A DNA stretch of 64,000 bases from DATAXP01 sp036272935 (lineage in GTDB: Bacteria; Planctomycetota; Planctomycetia; Pirellulales; PNKZ01). A model generated the notes under the pieces. The model was not told where the DNA came from, ran no database searches, and was given only the letters and a program-made list of their open reading frames with translations. The stretch is from NCBI GenBank assembly GCA_036272935.1, contig DATAXP010000073.1:1-64000 (forward strand), in the 5' to 3' direction. Below are positions 26,028-34,206 of this stretch, in pieces. The position numbers and the translations under genes are program-made. The first letter of the stretch is position 1. Each line of letters begins with the position of its first letter.

Positions 26028-27398
26028 CTAGTTCCACCACCAATGCGTGCGTTCGGTGGATTGCGCGGCGTCGTACACATGATGCAGCGTCTCGCTGATC
26101 TGTGTCTTCTCGAGCATTTCGCGTGGGTGAATCTCGACGCCTCCCGAGGCGCTGATTACAAAGTTCGAGCCTTTTTTCAGGACGCTTGCCCGCGAGGGAG
26201 TAAAACGCGGTGCAGCTAGTTCGTTTGCGGGCAATTGTGACGGGTCGAGTAACACGGCCAACGGGCAACCTGCGCGCACGGTCAGGCGCTGCGTTCGAAT
26301 CAGCGCGGCCACCACAGCCAGGTCCATGCAGTTGCGAAGCTGAGCAAAGATTGGTTCCTTTGCGGCAAGTGCCTCGTATCTGCGTGTCATGAGGGCGGCC
26401 CATTGCTGTCCCGCGGTGCTGGTCTTGCCGGTTTGCGTCTTGCTGCCATCTGCCGCGAACAGGGTGTCTTCGGTCATCACCACGACGCTGCTGCCGCGCA
26501 GCTCCCACGCCAAGCCTTCGGGATCACTCAACAAGTCGAGGTACGCCGGCGTCAGCCACCAGCGAGGCGTCATGTCCTGCATGCCGCGACCGCTTGTCGA
26601 CACCAGGTCCAGATAGCTGGGCAACCCTGCCACGGGCGACGGATCAAGCTTCATCCCCAGCCGCTTCATTTTGTAATCGGCCGCGACAAGGACCCGGGCA
26701 AAATGGCTTGTCAGCGGGATGCCGGCAATCGTGATGGTTTGAGCGCCGAGCGACTGTTCGATGCGTTCCAACGACACGTCGGCAATGCGCGACAACGAGC
26801 CAACATATTGGCGCAAATTCGCCAGCCCGGCCTGTGTCGGGTCGATCGAACAAGTGATGGCATCGTCGCCGCTGCGTTGCGCGGCCCGCCAGGCGACCAG
26901 CAAATCGTCGAGCAGCAATACCGGTCGCCCCGTGTTCTCTCCGACGACGAAGCCCTGCTTGTCCACCGTCCAAGCCTCGCCGTATCCGACGAGGACGACG
27001 TCGTGATCTTCGGGATAGGCCAGCACGTAACGAATACTTTGCAGCCCGGCGAGATACTGGACGTCGTCGCTCAAAGGTTCACCGCTTTGCAGTGCAGCCT
27101 CGATCGCTTCATCGAGCCGACGGAGCGAAACTTTTCTTAATTCGGTAGGCGCTCTCAAATCGGCTGCCTGCGCGTGCAACGAACGCGTGAGCACCTCCCG
27201 CAAAGCGCTCGACTGATCGATCGTCGCACTCGAGAGCACGCCGTCGGCGTCGATGGATACGCCACCCACGGACTGGCGCTGGCGTCCACCGCCGCCGCCA
27301 CCGCATTGGGCCAGGCAAACATGCGCATGCAAGGCCATCAGGATGAAGCCGAAGCTCGCGACGCGCAGCAACAGCGGTCTTTTGCGATTCGTTAGCAC
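26028..27398 (-). CDS. DUF1598 secreted protein
   Basis: A 456-residue exported protein of the planctomycete DUF1598 family. I choose the GTG at 27398, eight bases after GAGG, giving a signal peptide (LTNRKRPLLLRVASFGFILM...HVCLA) followed by a Gly run. Family-like blocks are LRKVSLRRLDEAIEAALQSG, QYLAGLQSIRYVLAYPEDHD, ITCSIDPTQAGLANLRQYVG, FARVLVAADYKMKRLGMKLD and PRWWLTPAYLDLLSDPEGLA. The biochemical role of the family is unknown; the protein is probably periplasmic. It is divergent from the FAD-Rieske gene. Confidence 0.75.
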   Translation of the reverse strand: MLTNRKRPLLLRVASFGFILMALHAHVCLAQCGGGGGGRQRQSVGGVSIDADGVLSSATIDQSSALREVLTRSLHAQAADLRAPTELRKVSLRRLDEAIEAALQSGEPLSDDVQYLAGLQSIRYVLAYPEDHDVVLVGYGEAWTVDKQGFVVGENTGRPVLLLDDLLVAWRAAQRSGDDAITCSIDPTQAGLANLRQYVGSLSRIADVSLERIEQSLGAQTITIAGIPLTSHFARVLVAADYKMKRLGMKLDPSPVAGLPSYLDLVSTSGRGMQDMTPRWWLTPAYLDLLSDPEGLAWELRGSSVVVMTEDTLFAADGSKTQTGKTSTAGQQWAALMTRRYEALAAKEPIFAQLRNCMDLAVVAALIRTQRLTVRAGCPLAVLLDPSQLPANELAAPRFTPSRASVLKKGSNFVISASGGVEIHPREMLEKTQISETLHHVYDAAQSTERTHWWWN

Positions 27399-27843
27399 GA
27401 AAATGTTACCTCGTTGAACGTGCCACCCCGCATGAATCCAATGGGATCCACACCCCAACTTCCGACCCCCCCTGATAAGCCGAACGGGCGCGCCGTGCGA
27501 TGAACAGAGAGTCGGCCAACATGACCGGGCATCGCTAGGACCTACTCATTGTAATAACCCAGCCGATGAGATGGCATGGAATTCGCCAGACCCTTGCTGG
27601 ATTACGGGTGTTCAGCGACAAACGCGATGCCACGCGGGAGGAATCTTTAGCGAGAATGGCAAACGTTGCTCGGCAGTTGCCGTCGCGAGCTGCCAGCGAC
27701 GACCATCGCCGGAACAAAAACCAGAAGTGGCACAAGATGAGCAGGGATCGCGCAGGCCGCACTCCGCGATCTGACGCCGAATCACCAGCAGTCGACCGGA
27801 CAGCGCTTCCGGCATGCAGCCCCGTTCCGCGAGGCAGACACCG
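27399..27843. other. 445-bp divergent intergenic region
   Basis: Lies between the DUF1598 gene (leftward) and the FAD-Rieske gene (rightward) and must hold both promoters. Several short open frames cross it on both strands but none has a start signal or family-like sequence. I see no repeat or RNA structure in it. Confidence 0.4.
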
Positions 27844-29430
27844 ATGACGAAAACCGCCTGGCAAGCGACGCGCCTACCGAAGTTCGCTCCGCTCAAACGA
27901 AATGCCGAGTTCGACGTGGTGGTTGTTGGCGGCGGCATTACTGGTTTGTCGGCGGCGTTTTTCCTGAAGCAGGCCGGCAAGAAAGTCTGCGTCGTCGAGC
28001 GAAATCGGCTCACGTCGGGCGACACCGGATGCACGACCGCCCACCTGACGTACGTCACCGACTCGCGGCTCAGCGAGTTGGTGAAAAAGTTCGGCGACCG
28101 CGCCACGAGGTTGTTCTGGCTGGCCGGCGAGACGGCAATCAACGCCATCGAAGCGATTTCCGCGAACCACGCGATCGACTGCGAGTTCCAGCGCATCCCG
28201 GGCTTTTTGCACGCGGCGTGGCACGGCAAGAAAGACGAAACGGCGACGCTGGAGGCCGAGGCCAATAAGGCCCGCGAGTTGGGCTTCGACGCGCAGTTCG
28301 TCCCCCGGGCGCCGCTGGCGAACCGGCCGGCGATTCGCCTCTCGAACCAGGCGAAGTTTCATCCGCTGAAGTATCTGGCCGGCCTGGCAAAGCTGGTCGA
28401 CGGCGACGGATGCCGGATTGTCGAGGAAACCGAAGTGACCGGCGTCGAGGATGATCCGCTGGTGGTGAAATGCGGCAAGCTGGCGATCGAGTGCGACGAT
28501 GTGATCGTGGCCACGCATGTGCCGCTGATGGGCAAATCGGGACTGGCGAGCGCGACAATCCTGCAAGCGAAGCTGTACCCGTATTCGTCGTACGCCGTCA
28601 GAGCCAAAGCCCCCGCCGGCTCGCTGCCTGTGGCGAGTTTTTGGGACACGAGCAATCCGTATTACTACCTGCGCGTCGATCGTGCGCCGAAGTTCGATTA
28701 TGTGATCTTCGGCGGCGCTGATCACAAGACCGGGCAAGCCGGCAACGAGAACGACGCGTTCGAGGATGTGGTGAAAACGCTGCACGAGATCGTGCCAAGC
28801 GCGGTCGTAGATTGTCGGTGGTCGGCCCAGGTGATCGAAACGAACGACGGTTTGCCGTACATCGGTACGACGACCGAGCATCAGTTCATTGCCACAGGTT
28901 TTGCCGGCAACGGCATCACGCTCGGCACCACGGCGGGCATCATGGCCCGCGACGCAGTGCTGGGACGCGCCAATCCTTGGAGCGAACTATTCGCCCCGCA
29001 ACGGACCAAGGCGTTCGGCGGCACGTGGAGAGCGCTCAAGGAGAGCATCGATTACCCGTTTTACTACCTCAAGGACCGCGTGGCCCCGGCCGAGGGAACT
29101 TCGACACGCGATTTGAAGCCAGGGGAAGGCAAAATCCTGCGGCTGGGCGGCGAGCGCGTCGCGGCATCGCGCGACAGCGACGGAAAGGTGCTCCAGGTTT
29201 CGCCGTACTGTACGCATATGGGTTGCCTGGTGCATTGGAATCAGGCGGAAAAAACCTGGGACTGCCCGTGTCACGGTTCGCGGTTCAAGCCCGACGGCAG
29301 CGTGCAGGCCGGCCCGGCCGAGGCACCGCTCGATCGCATCAGAAAGCAGGCGGCAGTTCGCAAGCCGGCCGGGAAGCCGAAGAAGCCGGCACCGCGCAAA
29401 GTCTCGCCGTCAAGCAAAGCGCGGCGGTAG
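27844..29430 (+). CDS. FAD-dependent oxidoreductase with C-terminal Rieske domain
   Basis: A 528-residue fusion. Residues 18-380 are a DAO/GlyA-type flavoprotein: dinucleotide motif FDVVVVGGGITGLSAAFFLK, GDTGCTTAHLTYVTDSRLSE near the flavin, and C-terminal FIATGFAGNGITLGTTAGIM. Residues about 420-505 are a Rieske [2Fe-2S] domain with ligands CTHMGCLVHW and CPCHGSRFKPDGSV. A Lys/Pro-rich tail of 25 residues follows. The start at 27844 has GAGG ten bases upstream; an ATG at 27814 is possible. The fusion suggests electrons pass from the flavin to the cluster during amine or amino acid oxidation; the substrate is unknown. Confidence 0.85.
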   Translation: MTKTAWQATRLPKFAPLKRNAEFDVVVVGGGITGLSAAFFLKQAGKKVCVVERNRLTSGDTGCTTAHLTYVTDSRLSELVKKFGDRATRLFWLAGETAINAIEAISANHAIDCEFQRIPGFLHAAWHGKKDETATLEAEANKARELGFDAQFVPRAPLANRPAIRLSNQAKFHPLKYLAGLAKLVDGDGCRIVEETEVTGVEDDPLVVKCGKLAIECDDVIVATHVPLMGKSGLASATILQAKLYPYSSYAVRAKAPAGSLPVASFWDTSNPYYYLRVDRAPKFDYVIFGGADHKTGQAGNENDAFEDVVKTLHEIVPSAVVDCRWSAQVIETNDGLPYIGTTTEHQFIATGFAGNGITLGTTAGIMARDAVLGRANPWSELFAPQRTKAFGGTWRALKESIDYPFYYLKDRVAPAEGTSTRDLKPGEGKILRLGGERVAASRDSDGKVLQVSPYCTHMGCLVHWNQAEKTWDCPCHGSRFKPDGSVQAGPAEAPLDRIRKQAAVRKPAGKPKKPAPRKVSPSSKARR

Positions 29431-29523
29431 TGGTTCGGCACAACGTAGTGCAATGGAGCGGGTCGCGATTTATAACTGCTAAGTCGCGAATCCTTATCCC
29501 GTTCCAGGGGCGCCCGCTTCCGG

Positions 29524-31020
29524 ATGGAACATCGATCAACTGACGCTCAGGAAGTCGAACCGACCGTAACGCGCGAAGAGCCGGTATCCGCGCCGCCAAC
29601 CGTCGCGGCACCGATCAGCCCCTTGCCCCCGATGCCGCTGGTGTGGCGCCTCGGCATTCTTGCCGCGATTGCTGCCTTGGGCGGGGCCGCGTATTTGTTT
29701 CAAGACGCGATCGGGCTGCGCGGCCAGGCGTTCGTCGGAGTGTTTGTCTTTTTCGGCTTGGTGGCGGGGTGCTCGCGGAACCTGCGGGCGGTCAACTGGC
29801 GCACGATCGGCTGGGGCTTCGCGCTGCAACTGATCCTGGCCGTCCTGGTGCTGAAAGTGCCGACGGTCTACAAGGCGTTCGAAGCGGTCGGCCACGTCGT
29901 GAAGTCGTTCATCGGCTTTTCGGACGAGGGAGCGCGGTTCGTGTTTGGCAACCTGGCCGACGCGCGCGCCCCCGAGAACGGCGGCACCTGGAGTCGGTTG
30001 TTCGGCGAGGCGTATTCGTTCCAGTTCGCGTTCGTTGCCCTGCCGCCGATCTTATTTGTCTCGGCGTTCTTCACTGTGCTGTATCACTACGGCGTGTTGC
30101 AGCGCTGCGTGCAGGTGCTGGCGGTGGTGATGCGCTTTTTCATGCGCACCAGCGGTGCCGAGACGCTTGCCGTCAGCGCCAACGTGTTCATGGGGCAGAC
30201 CGAGGCGCCGCTGATCGTCAAGCCGTACGTGCCGCGCATGACACAGTCCGAGATGTTCGCGATGATGGCCAGCGGTTTCGCGCACATCTCGGGCGGGATG
30301 ATGGTCGTGTACATCAACTACGGTGCCGATCCAGTGGCGATCCTCACCACCTGCGTGATGGCCTGCCCGTGCAGCTTGTACCTGGCGAAGCTGTTCCTGC
30401 CCGAGTGCGAGACGCCGGAAACAGCGACCTCGTCGGGGCTGCTGACGGGCCGTTCGCAATACGTGAACGGCATCGACGCGATGGCCGCCGGGACCGGCGA
30501 CGGGCTGCGCCTGGCGCTGAACGTTGGCGCGATGCTGATTGTGTTCATTGCGTTCGTGGCAATGTTCGACGCAGTGCTGGCCGGCATCAAGCCGCTGCTT
30601 ATCTGGTTGGGCCTTTCGGCAGATCTGTTGGTCGGGTGGCCCGACGACCTGTCGCTGCGAAAGGTGTTCGGCTGGCTGTTCTCGCCGGCGGCGTTTCTGA
30701 TGGGAGTGGAGAGCGACGACGTGCAGAAGGTGGGCAGCCTGCTCGGCTCGAAGCTGGCGATCAACGAGCATTACGCCTACTTGCAAATGAAAGCGTGGAA
30801 AAAGCTGCCCGATTTCATGACCGATCGTTCGTACAAGCTCACGGCGTTCGCGCTCACCGGGTTCGCCAACTTCGCCTCGATCGGCATCCAGTTGGGCGGC
30901 ATCGGGGCGATCGCTCCCGATCGTAGGCATGACTTGGCCCGGCTCGGCGCTCGAGCGCTATTTGTGGGTTTCACCGCCACGCTACTCAACGCGGCCATTG
31001 CGGGGGTGATGATCGAGTGA
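29524..31020 (+). CDS. Concentrative nucleoside transporter (CNT/NupC family)
   Basis: A 498-residue inner-membrane protein with 8-10 helices after a 40-residue cytoplasmic N-terminus. CNT signatures are visible: LPPILFVSAFFTVLYHYGVL, SANVFMGQTEAPLIVKPYVP (the substrate and Na+ site with GQTEAP), MMASGFAHISGGMMVVYINY and GFANFASIGIQLGGIGAIAP. These proteins import nucleosides with Na+ or H+. Compared with NupC it has extra residues between the second and fourth helices (GNLADARAPENGGTWSRLFG). It lies 93 bp after the FAD-Rieske gene on the same strand. Confidence 0.88.
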   Translation: MEHRSTDAQEVEPTVTREEPVSAPPTVAAPISPLPPMPLVWRLGILAAIAALGGAAYLFQDAIGLRGQAFVGVFVFFGLVAGCSRNLRAVNWRTIGWGFALQLILAVLVLKVPTVYKAFEAVGHVVKSFIGFSDEGARFVFGNLADARAPENGGTWSRLFGEAYSFQFAFVALPPILFVSAFFTVLYHYGVLQRCVQVLAVVMRFFMRTSGAETLAVSANVFMGQTEAPLIVKPYVPRMTQSEMFAMMASGFAHISGGMMVVYINYGADPVAILTTCVMACPCSLYLAKLFLPECETPETATSSGLLTGRSQYVNGIDAMAAGTGDGLRLALNVGAMLIVFIAFVAMFDAVLAGIKPLLIWLGLSADLLVGWPDDLSLRKVFGWLFSPAAFLMGVESDDVQKVGSLLGSKLAINEHYAYLQMKAWKKLPDFMTDRSYKLTAFALTGFANFASIGIQLGGIGAIAPDRRHDLARLGARALFVGFTATLLNAAIAGVMIE

Positions 31021-31179
31021 ACGGACGCAAGCTGTCCGGAAATCTGGCGTTCGCGGCCGCTGCTACCGCGCCGCTTCCCGAGCGATGACCTAAGACTGAA
31101 ACTACTGATAGAATAATTTGACGGCATACCTTCGGTTAAAGCTAAAGCCGGTTGGGCGGGCAAAGCAATCGGTAAAGAA

Positions 31180-31494
31180 GTGAGTAAAAACGGCGCAAAG
31201 CATTCGCATCATGCTCGGCGACAGCCGGACCGGCTAGGCTTGATCGTCAACCGCCCCACGCTTGGTGTGCCACGAGTGATATTCACGCGACATGCCCTGG
31301 ATCGCATGTCGCAACGTAGAATCAAGAGGGATGACGTTTTCGCTACTCTCGACAATCCCTCAAAAAAAGGACTAAAGACACAACCAGGGCGTGAGCGCTG
31401 GCGACGTAAACGGCACAGCAAGCCGGCGATCGACGTAGTGTTCGAGCGTTGGCCTGGTAGAATCTGCATTATCACCGTAATCGCTATCCACTGA
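31180..31494 (+). CDS. DUF4258 toxin-like protein
   Basis: A 104-residue basic protein with a GTG start. The core VIFTRHALDRMSQRRIKRDD, VFATLDNPSKKG, and C-terminal DVVFERWPGRICIITVIAIH fit DUF4258, a RelE/BrnT-like fold often encoded next to a small partner. The His-Arg-Arg pattern in the first helix is the likely active or RNA-binding site. Its stop codon directly abuts the start of the DUF2283 gene, so the two are translationally linked and may form a toxin-antitoxin pair; that role is inferred from gene order. Confidence 0.7.
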   Translation: MSKNGAKHSHHARRQPDRLGLIVNRPTLGVPRVIFTRHALDRMSQRRIKRDDVFATLDNPSKKGLKTQPGRERWRRKRHSKPAIDVVFERWPGRICIITVIAIH

Positions 31495-31770
31495 ATGAGA
31501 ACTTTCAGCTTCAACGTCAACGTAGAAACCAGGACCGACACCGGCGAAGTGCTGGCGGTTTACTTCAGATTTCGAGACGGCAAGTCGGCCAAGACCCGCG
31601 AATTCGCCGACGGTAACGTATTCGCCGACTACGACCGCGGCGGATCGCTGCTGGGCATTGAATTGCTTGCCCCGTGTAGCCTGGCGGTTCTCGAAAGGAT
31701 CGTGCGGCCGGTGACGGCGCGGCGGTTCGTGCGACAGACGATTCCCTCCAGCATGCTCGCGCCGGCGTGA
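31495..31770 (+). CDS. DUF2283-like partner protein
   Basis: A 91-residue protein beginning immediately after the DUF4258 stop. The segment GEVLAVYFRFRDGKSAKTRE, FADGNVFADYDRGGSLLGIE LLAPCS fits DUF2283 (short beta-rich proteins typified by ...DYDEDGRLVGIEIL...). These small proteins frequently follow DUF4258 genes, which supports an antitoxin-like role. The C-terminal 30 residues (RPVTARRFVRQTIPSSMLA) are not part of the domain and may tie up the partner. Confidence 0.7.
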   Translation: MRTFSFNVNVETRTDTGEVLAVYFRFRDGKSAKTREFADGNVFADYDRGGSLLGIELLAPCSLAVLERIVRPVTARRFVRQTIPSSMLAPA

Positions 31771-31858
31771 TTTTTGCCTTCGGACTCGCGCTCGGTTAGG
31801 CTGGTCGGCGTAAGCCGACCGGCTAGATCATCCACGCCAACCATCGTCGAGGCGCCCC

Positions 31859-32506
31859 GTGATTAAATTCAGCGTCGATGGCCCCTACGAAATCGAGCCC
31901 ATCCACGAGGTGGGCGGCAAGCTAATCGAGAAGAGCGCCGTCGAGCGATTCTGGGCCGACGAGAGCAAGGCCCACATCTCAGAGGCAGTCGGCTGCTACG
32001 TCTTCGGGTTTCGTGCCGGCAAGGGGATGGTGCCCGCGTATGTGGGCCAGTCGAAAACCGGCTTTAGGAACGAGTGTTTCGATCACCATAAGTTGACGCA
32101 TTACAACACCGCCCTTGTGAAAAAGAAGAAGGGCACGCCGGTGATGTTTTTCGTTTACAAGACCGAAGGATCAAAGCACGAGTTCGAAGCGTGCATCGAT
32201 CGGGTCGAATATCTGCTGATTCAGTACGCGCTAACCCGAAACCACGAGCTATCGAACGTCCACGTGGCCGACTGGTGCATCCAAGGGGTCTACCGCGGCT
32301 CGCGCGGGAAGCCATCGGAAAGCGCCTTGCTGTTCCGGAAGATGCTTGGCATCGGCTACGAAGCGGATGAAGCCGAAGACGAAGAGATCGCAGCCGACGG
32401 CGTACCGCAAGCGCCCATGTCTGACATTCACTCGCTTGGGCAGGGAGATCCTTTGCCGCCGGCTCAGTCAACGACTACAAAGCCCTCGCCTGTCCCCGCG
32501 CAATAG
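31859..32506 (+). CDS. GIY-YIG-like nuclease-domain protein
   Basis: A 215-residue soluble protein from a GTG at 31859 (GAGG ten bases upstream). Residues 43-130 look like a GIY-YIG fold: GCYVFGFRAGKGMVPAYVGQ supplies the two Tyr-containing strands, SKTGFRNECFDHHKLTHYN the Arg/His helix, and RVEYLLIQYALTRNHEL a conserved Glu. An acidic, Pro-rich tail follows. It starts 88 bp after the DUF4258/DUF2283 pair on the same strand. A role in mobile-element or phage interference is possible from context, but only the fold resemblance is visible. Confidence 0.55.
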   Translation: MIKFSVDGPYEIEPIHEVGGKLIEKSAVERFWADESKAHISEAVGCYVFGFRAGKGMVPAYVGQSKTGFRNECFDHHKLTHYNTALVKKKKGTPVMFFVYKTEGSKHEFEACIDRVEYLLIQYALTRNHELSNVHVADWCIQGVYRGSRGKPSESALLFRKMLGIGYEADEAEDEEIAADGVPQAPMSDIHSLGQGDPLPPAQSTTTKPSPVPAQ

Positions 32507-32644
32507 CAATGTGGGAAGGTCAGACTTCCCCTGAACCAAAAAAAATGCAGGCTAAGTCGAGCTTTGCCCCATCGTTCGATTTTCACGACAATTAACTTGA
32601 CGACGCCTCGTGGGCGCGTAACGACGGTCGAGAGAATATCAAAC

Positions 32645-34198
32645 ATGAATCGCGTCGCCCTGGTTTGCCTTTTCGCACTCGGCACGCATCCTGGCCTTGC
32701 CGCCGACGGCTCGCGGCCGAACATCTTGTTCATCTACACCGACGATCAGCCGTACAAAACGTTGAGCTGCTACGCGGAAGCGCCGGATTGGGTGAAGACG
32801 CCTGAGATCGACAAGCTGGCGGCCAGTGGCATCCGCTTCACGCGCGCCTACTGCGGCGCCTGGTGCATGCCGAGCCGTGCGAGCCTGCTCACCGGACGGC
32901 TGCAACACGCCGTCGAGTCGATGCGCATGCAGGGCGATTACCCTGGCAGCACGTACGATCCCGCGCAGTGCCCGTTCTGGCCGGCGCTGGCACGTCAGGC
33001 GGGATACCAAACGGCCCAGATCGGCAAGTGGCACACCGGCACCGATACCGGCTTCGGCCGCGATTGGGACTACCAGATCGTCTGGAATCGGCCCAAGCAT
33101 CCCGAGAACGCCGGCCACTACTACAAGGACCAGATCCTTGCGTTCAATGGCGAGGAACGGACTATCGAAGGTTACTCGACCGACAACTACACCGACTGGG
33201 CAGTCGAATACATCGAAGGCAAACATCGCGATCCCGGCAAGCCCTGGTACCTCTGGCTGTGCTACGGCGCGATTCACGGACCGACGACGCCCCCCCAGCG
33301 GCATCAAGGAGCGTATTCGGGCAACCAGGCGCCGGTACCGGCCGATATTTATGGCCCGCGTCCCGAGAAGCCGAAGTACCTCGATAAGACCCAGGCCTGG
33401 GCGCCCGGCCCCGATGGCCGCCCGGCGATGCAGAAGCAAAACAAGCAGAACAATTTCGACACGAACAAAACCGGCAAGGGGTACGACGCCTGGGTGCAGC
33501 AGGTCAACGAGTGCGCGATGGCCATCGATGAAGGGGTGGGCCGCGTGATGCGGGCACTCAAAGACTCCGGCCAACTGGAGAACACGTTGGTCATCTACAC
33601 GGCCGATCAGGGCTACGCCCTGGGCGAGCATGGCTGCAACATGAAAACGGCGCCGTACGACGCCAATATCGCCGGCCCGCTCATTATCAGCCGCCCTGGG
33701 ACAATCCCACAGGGGAAGGTGTGCCAGCAGCCGGTGAACTCGCCCGACTTGGTGAACCTGATGTGCAACACCGCCGGCGTCGAGCTGCCGTGGAAGCAGC
33801 ATGGCCGCGACATCGGCCCGCTCGTGCGCGATCCCGAGACCAAAGCCTGGGACGCGCCGATGCTCATGACCAGCACTGGCCACCACTACGGCAGCGACAC
33901 CTCACCGATCCCCACCGACAAAACGCTCTACGAGCAGAGCAACGTGCCGTGGTGGGTCATGCTGCGCGACGGCCAGTTCAAATACATCCGCGTGCTGGTG
34001 CGCGGCGAGATGGAAGAACTGTATGACCTGAAGGCCGATCCCGAGGAGCTGCACAACCTGGCGCTCGACGGCGAGCACCGCAAGCAACTCGAGGCATTGC
34101 GGGCCAAGACGATTGCCGAGCTGCGCCGCACCGACGCACCGTTCGTCGACGCGATGCCGCCAACCAAGGCAATGCTGGAACGCGCCGACGGTAAATGA
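32645..34198 (+). CDS. Secreted sulfatase (CMPSR type)
   Basis: A 517-residue exported sulfatase. Signal peptide MNRVALVCLFALGTHPGLAA. Metal ligands in NILFIYTDDQPYKTLSCY and LVIYTADQGYALGEHG (the latter has Asp-Gln where Asp-Asn is usual). Cys74 in WCMPSRASLLTGR is the canonical formylglycine site. TAQIGKWHTGTDTGFGRDWD holds the active-site Lys and His. It resembles planctomycete choline-sulfatase/polysaccharide-sulfatase paralogues and would act in the periplasm. It converges with the CHAT-domain gene with an 8-bp gap. Confidence 0.88.
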   Translation: MNRVALVCLFALGTHPGLAADGSRPNILFIYTDDQPYKTLSCYAEAPDWVKTPEIDKLAASGIRFTRAYCGAWCMPSRASLLTGRLQHAVESMRMQGDYPGSTYDPAQCPFWPALARQAGYQTAQIGKWHTGTDTGFGRDWDYQIVWNRPKHPENAGHYYKDQILAFNGEERTIEGYSTDNYTDWAVEYIEGKHRDPGKPWYLWLCYGAIHGPTTPPQRHQGAYSGNQAPVPADIYGPRPEKPKYLDKTQAWAPGPDGRPAMQKQNKQNNFDTNKTGKGYDAWVQQVNECAMAIDEGVGRVMRALKDSGQLENTLVIYTADQGYALGEHGCNMKTAPYDANIAGPLIISRPGTIPQGKVCQQPVNSPDLVNLMCNTAGVELPWKQHGRDIGPLVRDPETKAWDAPMLMTSTGHHYGSDTSPIPTDKTLYEQSNVPWWVMLRDGQFKYIRVLVRGEMEELYDLKADPEELHNLALDGEHRKQLEALRAKTIAELRRTDAPFVDAMPPTKAMLERADGK

Positions 34199-34206
34199 GT
34201 CCGCGG

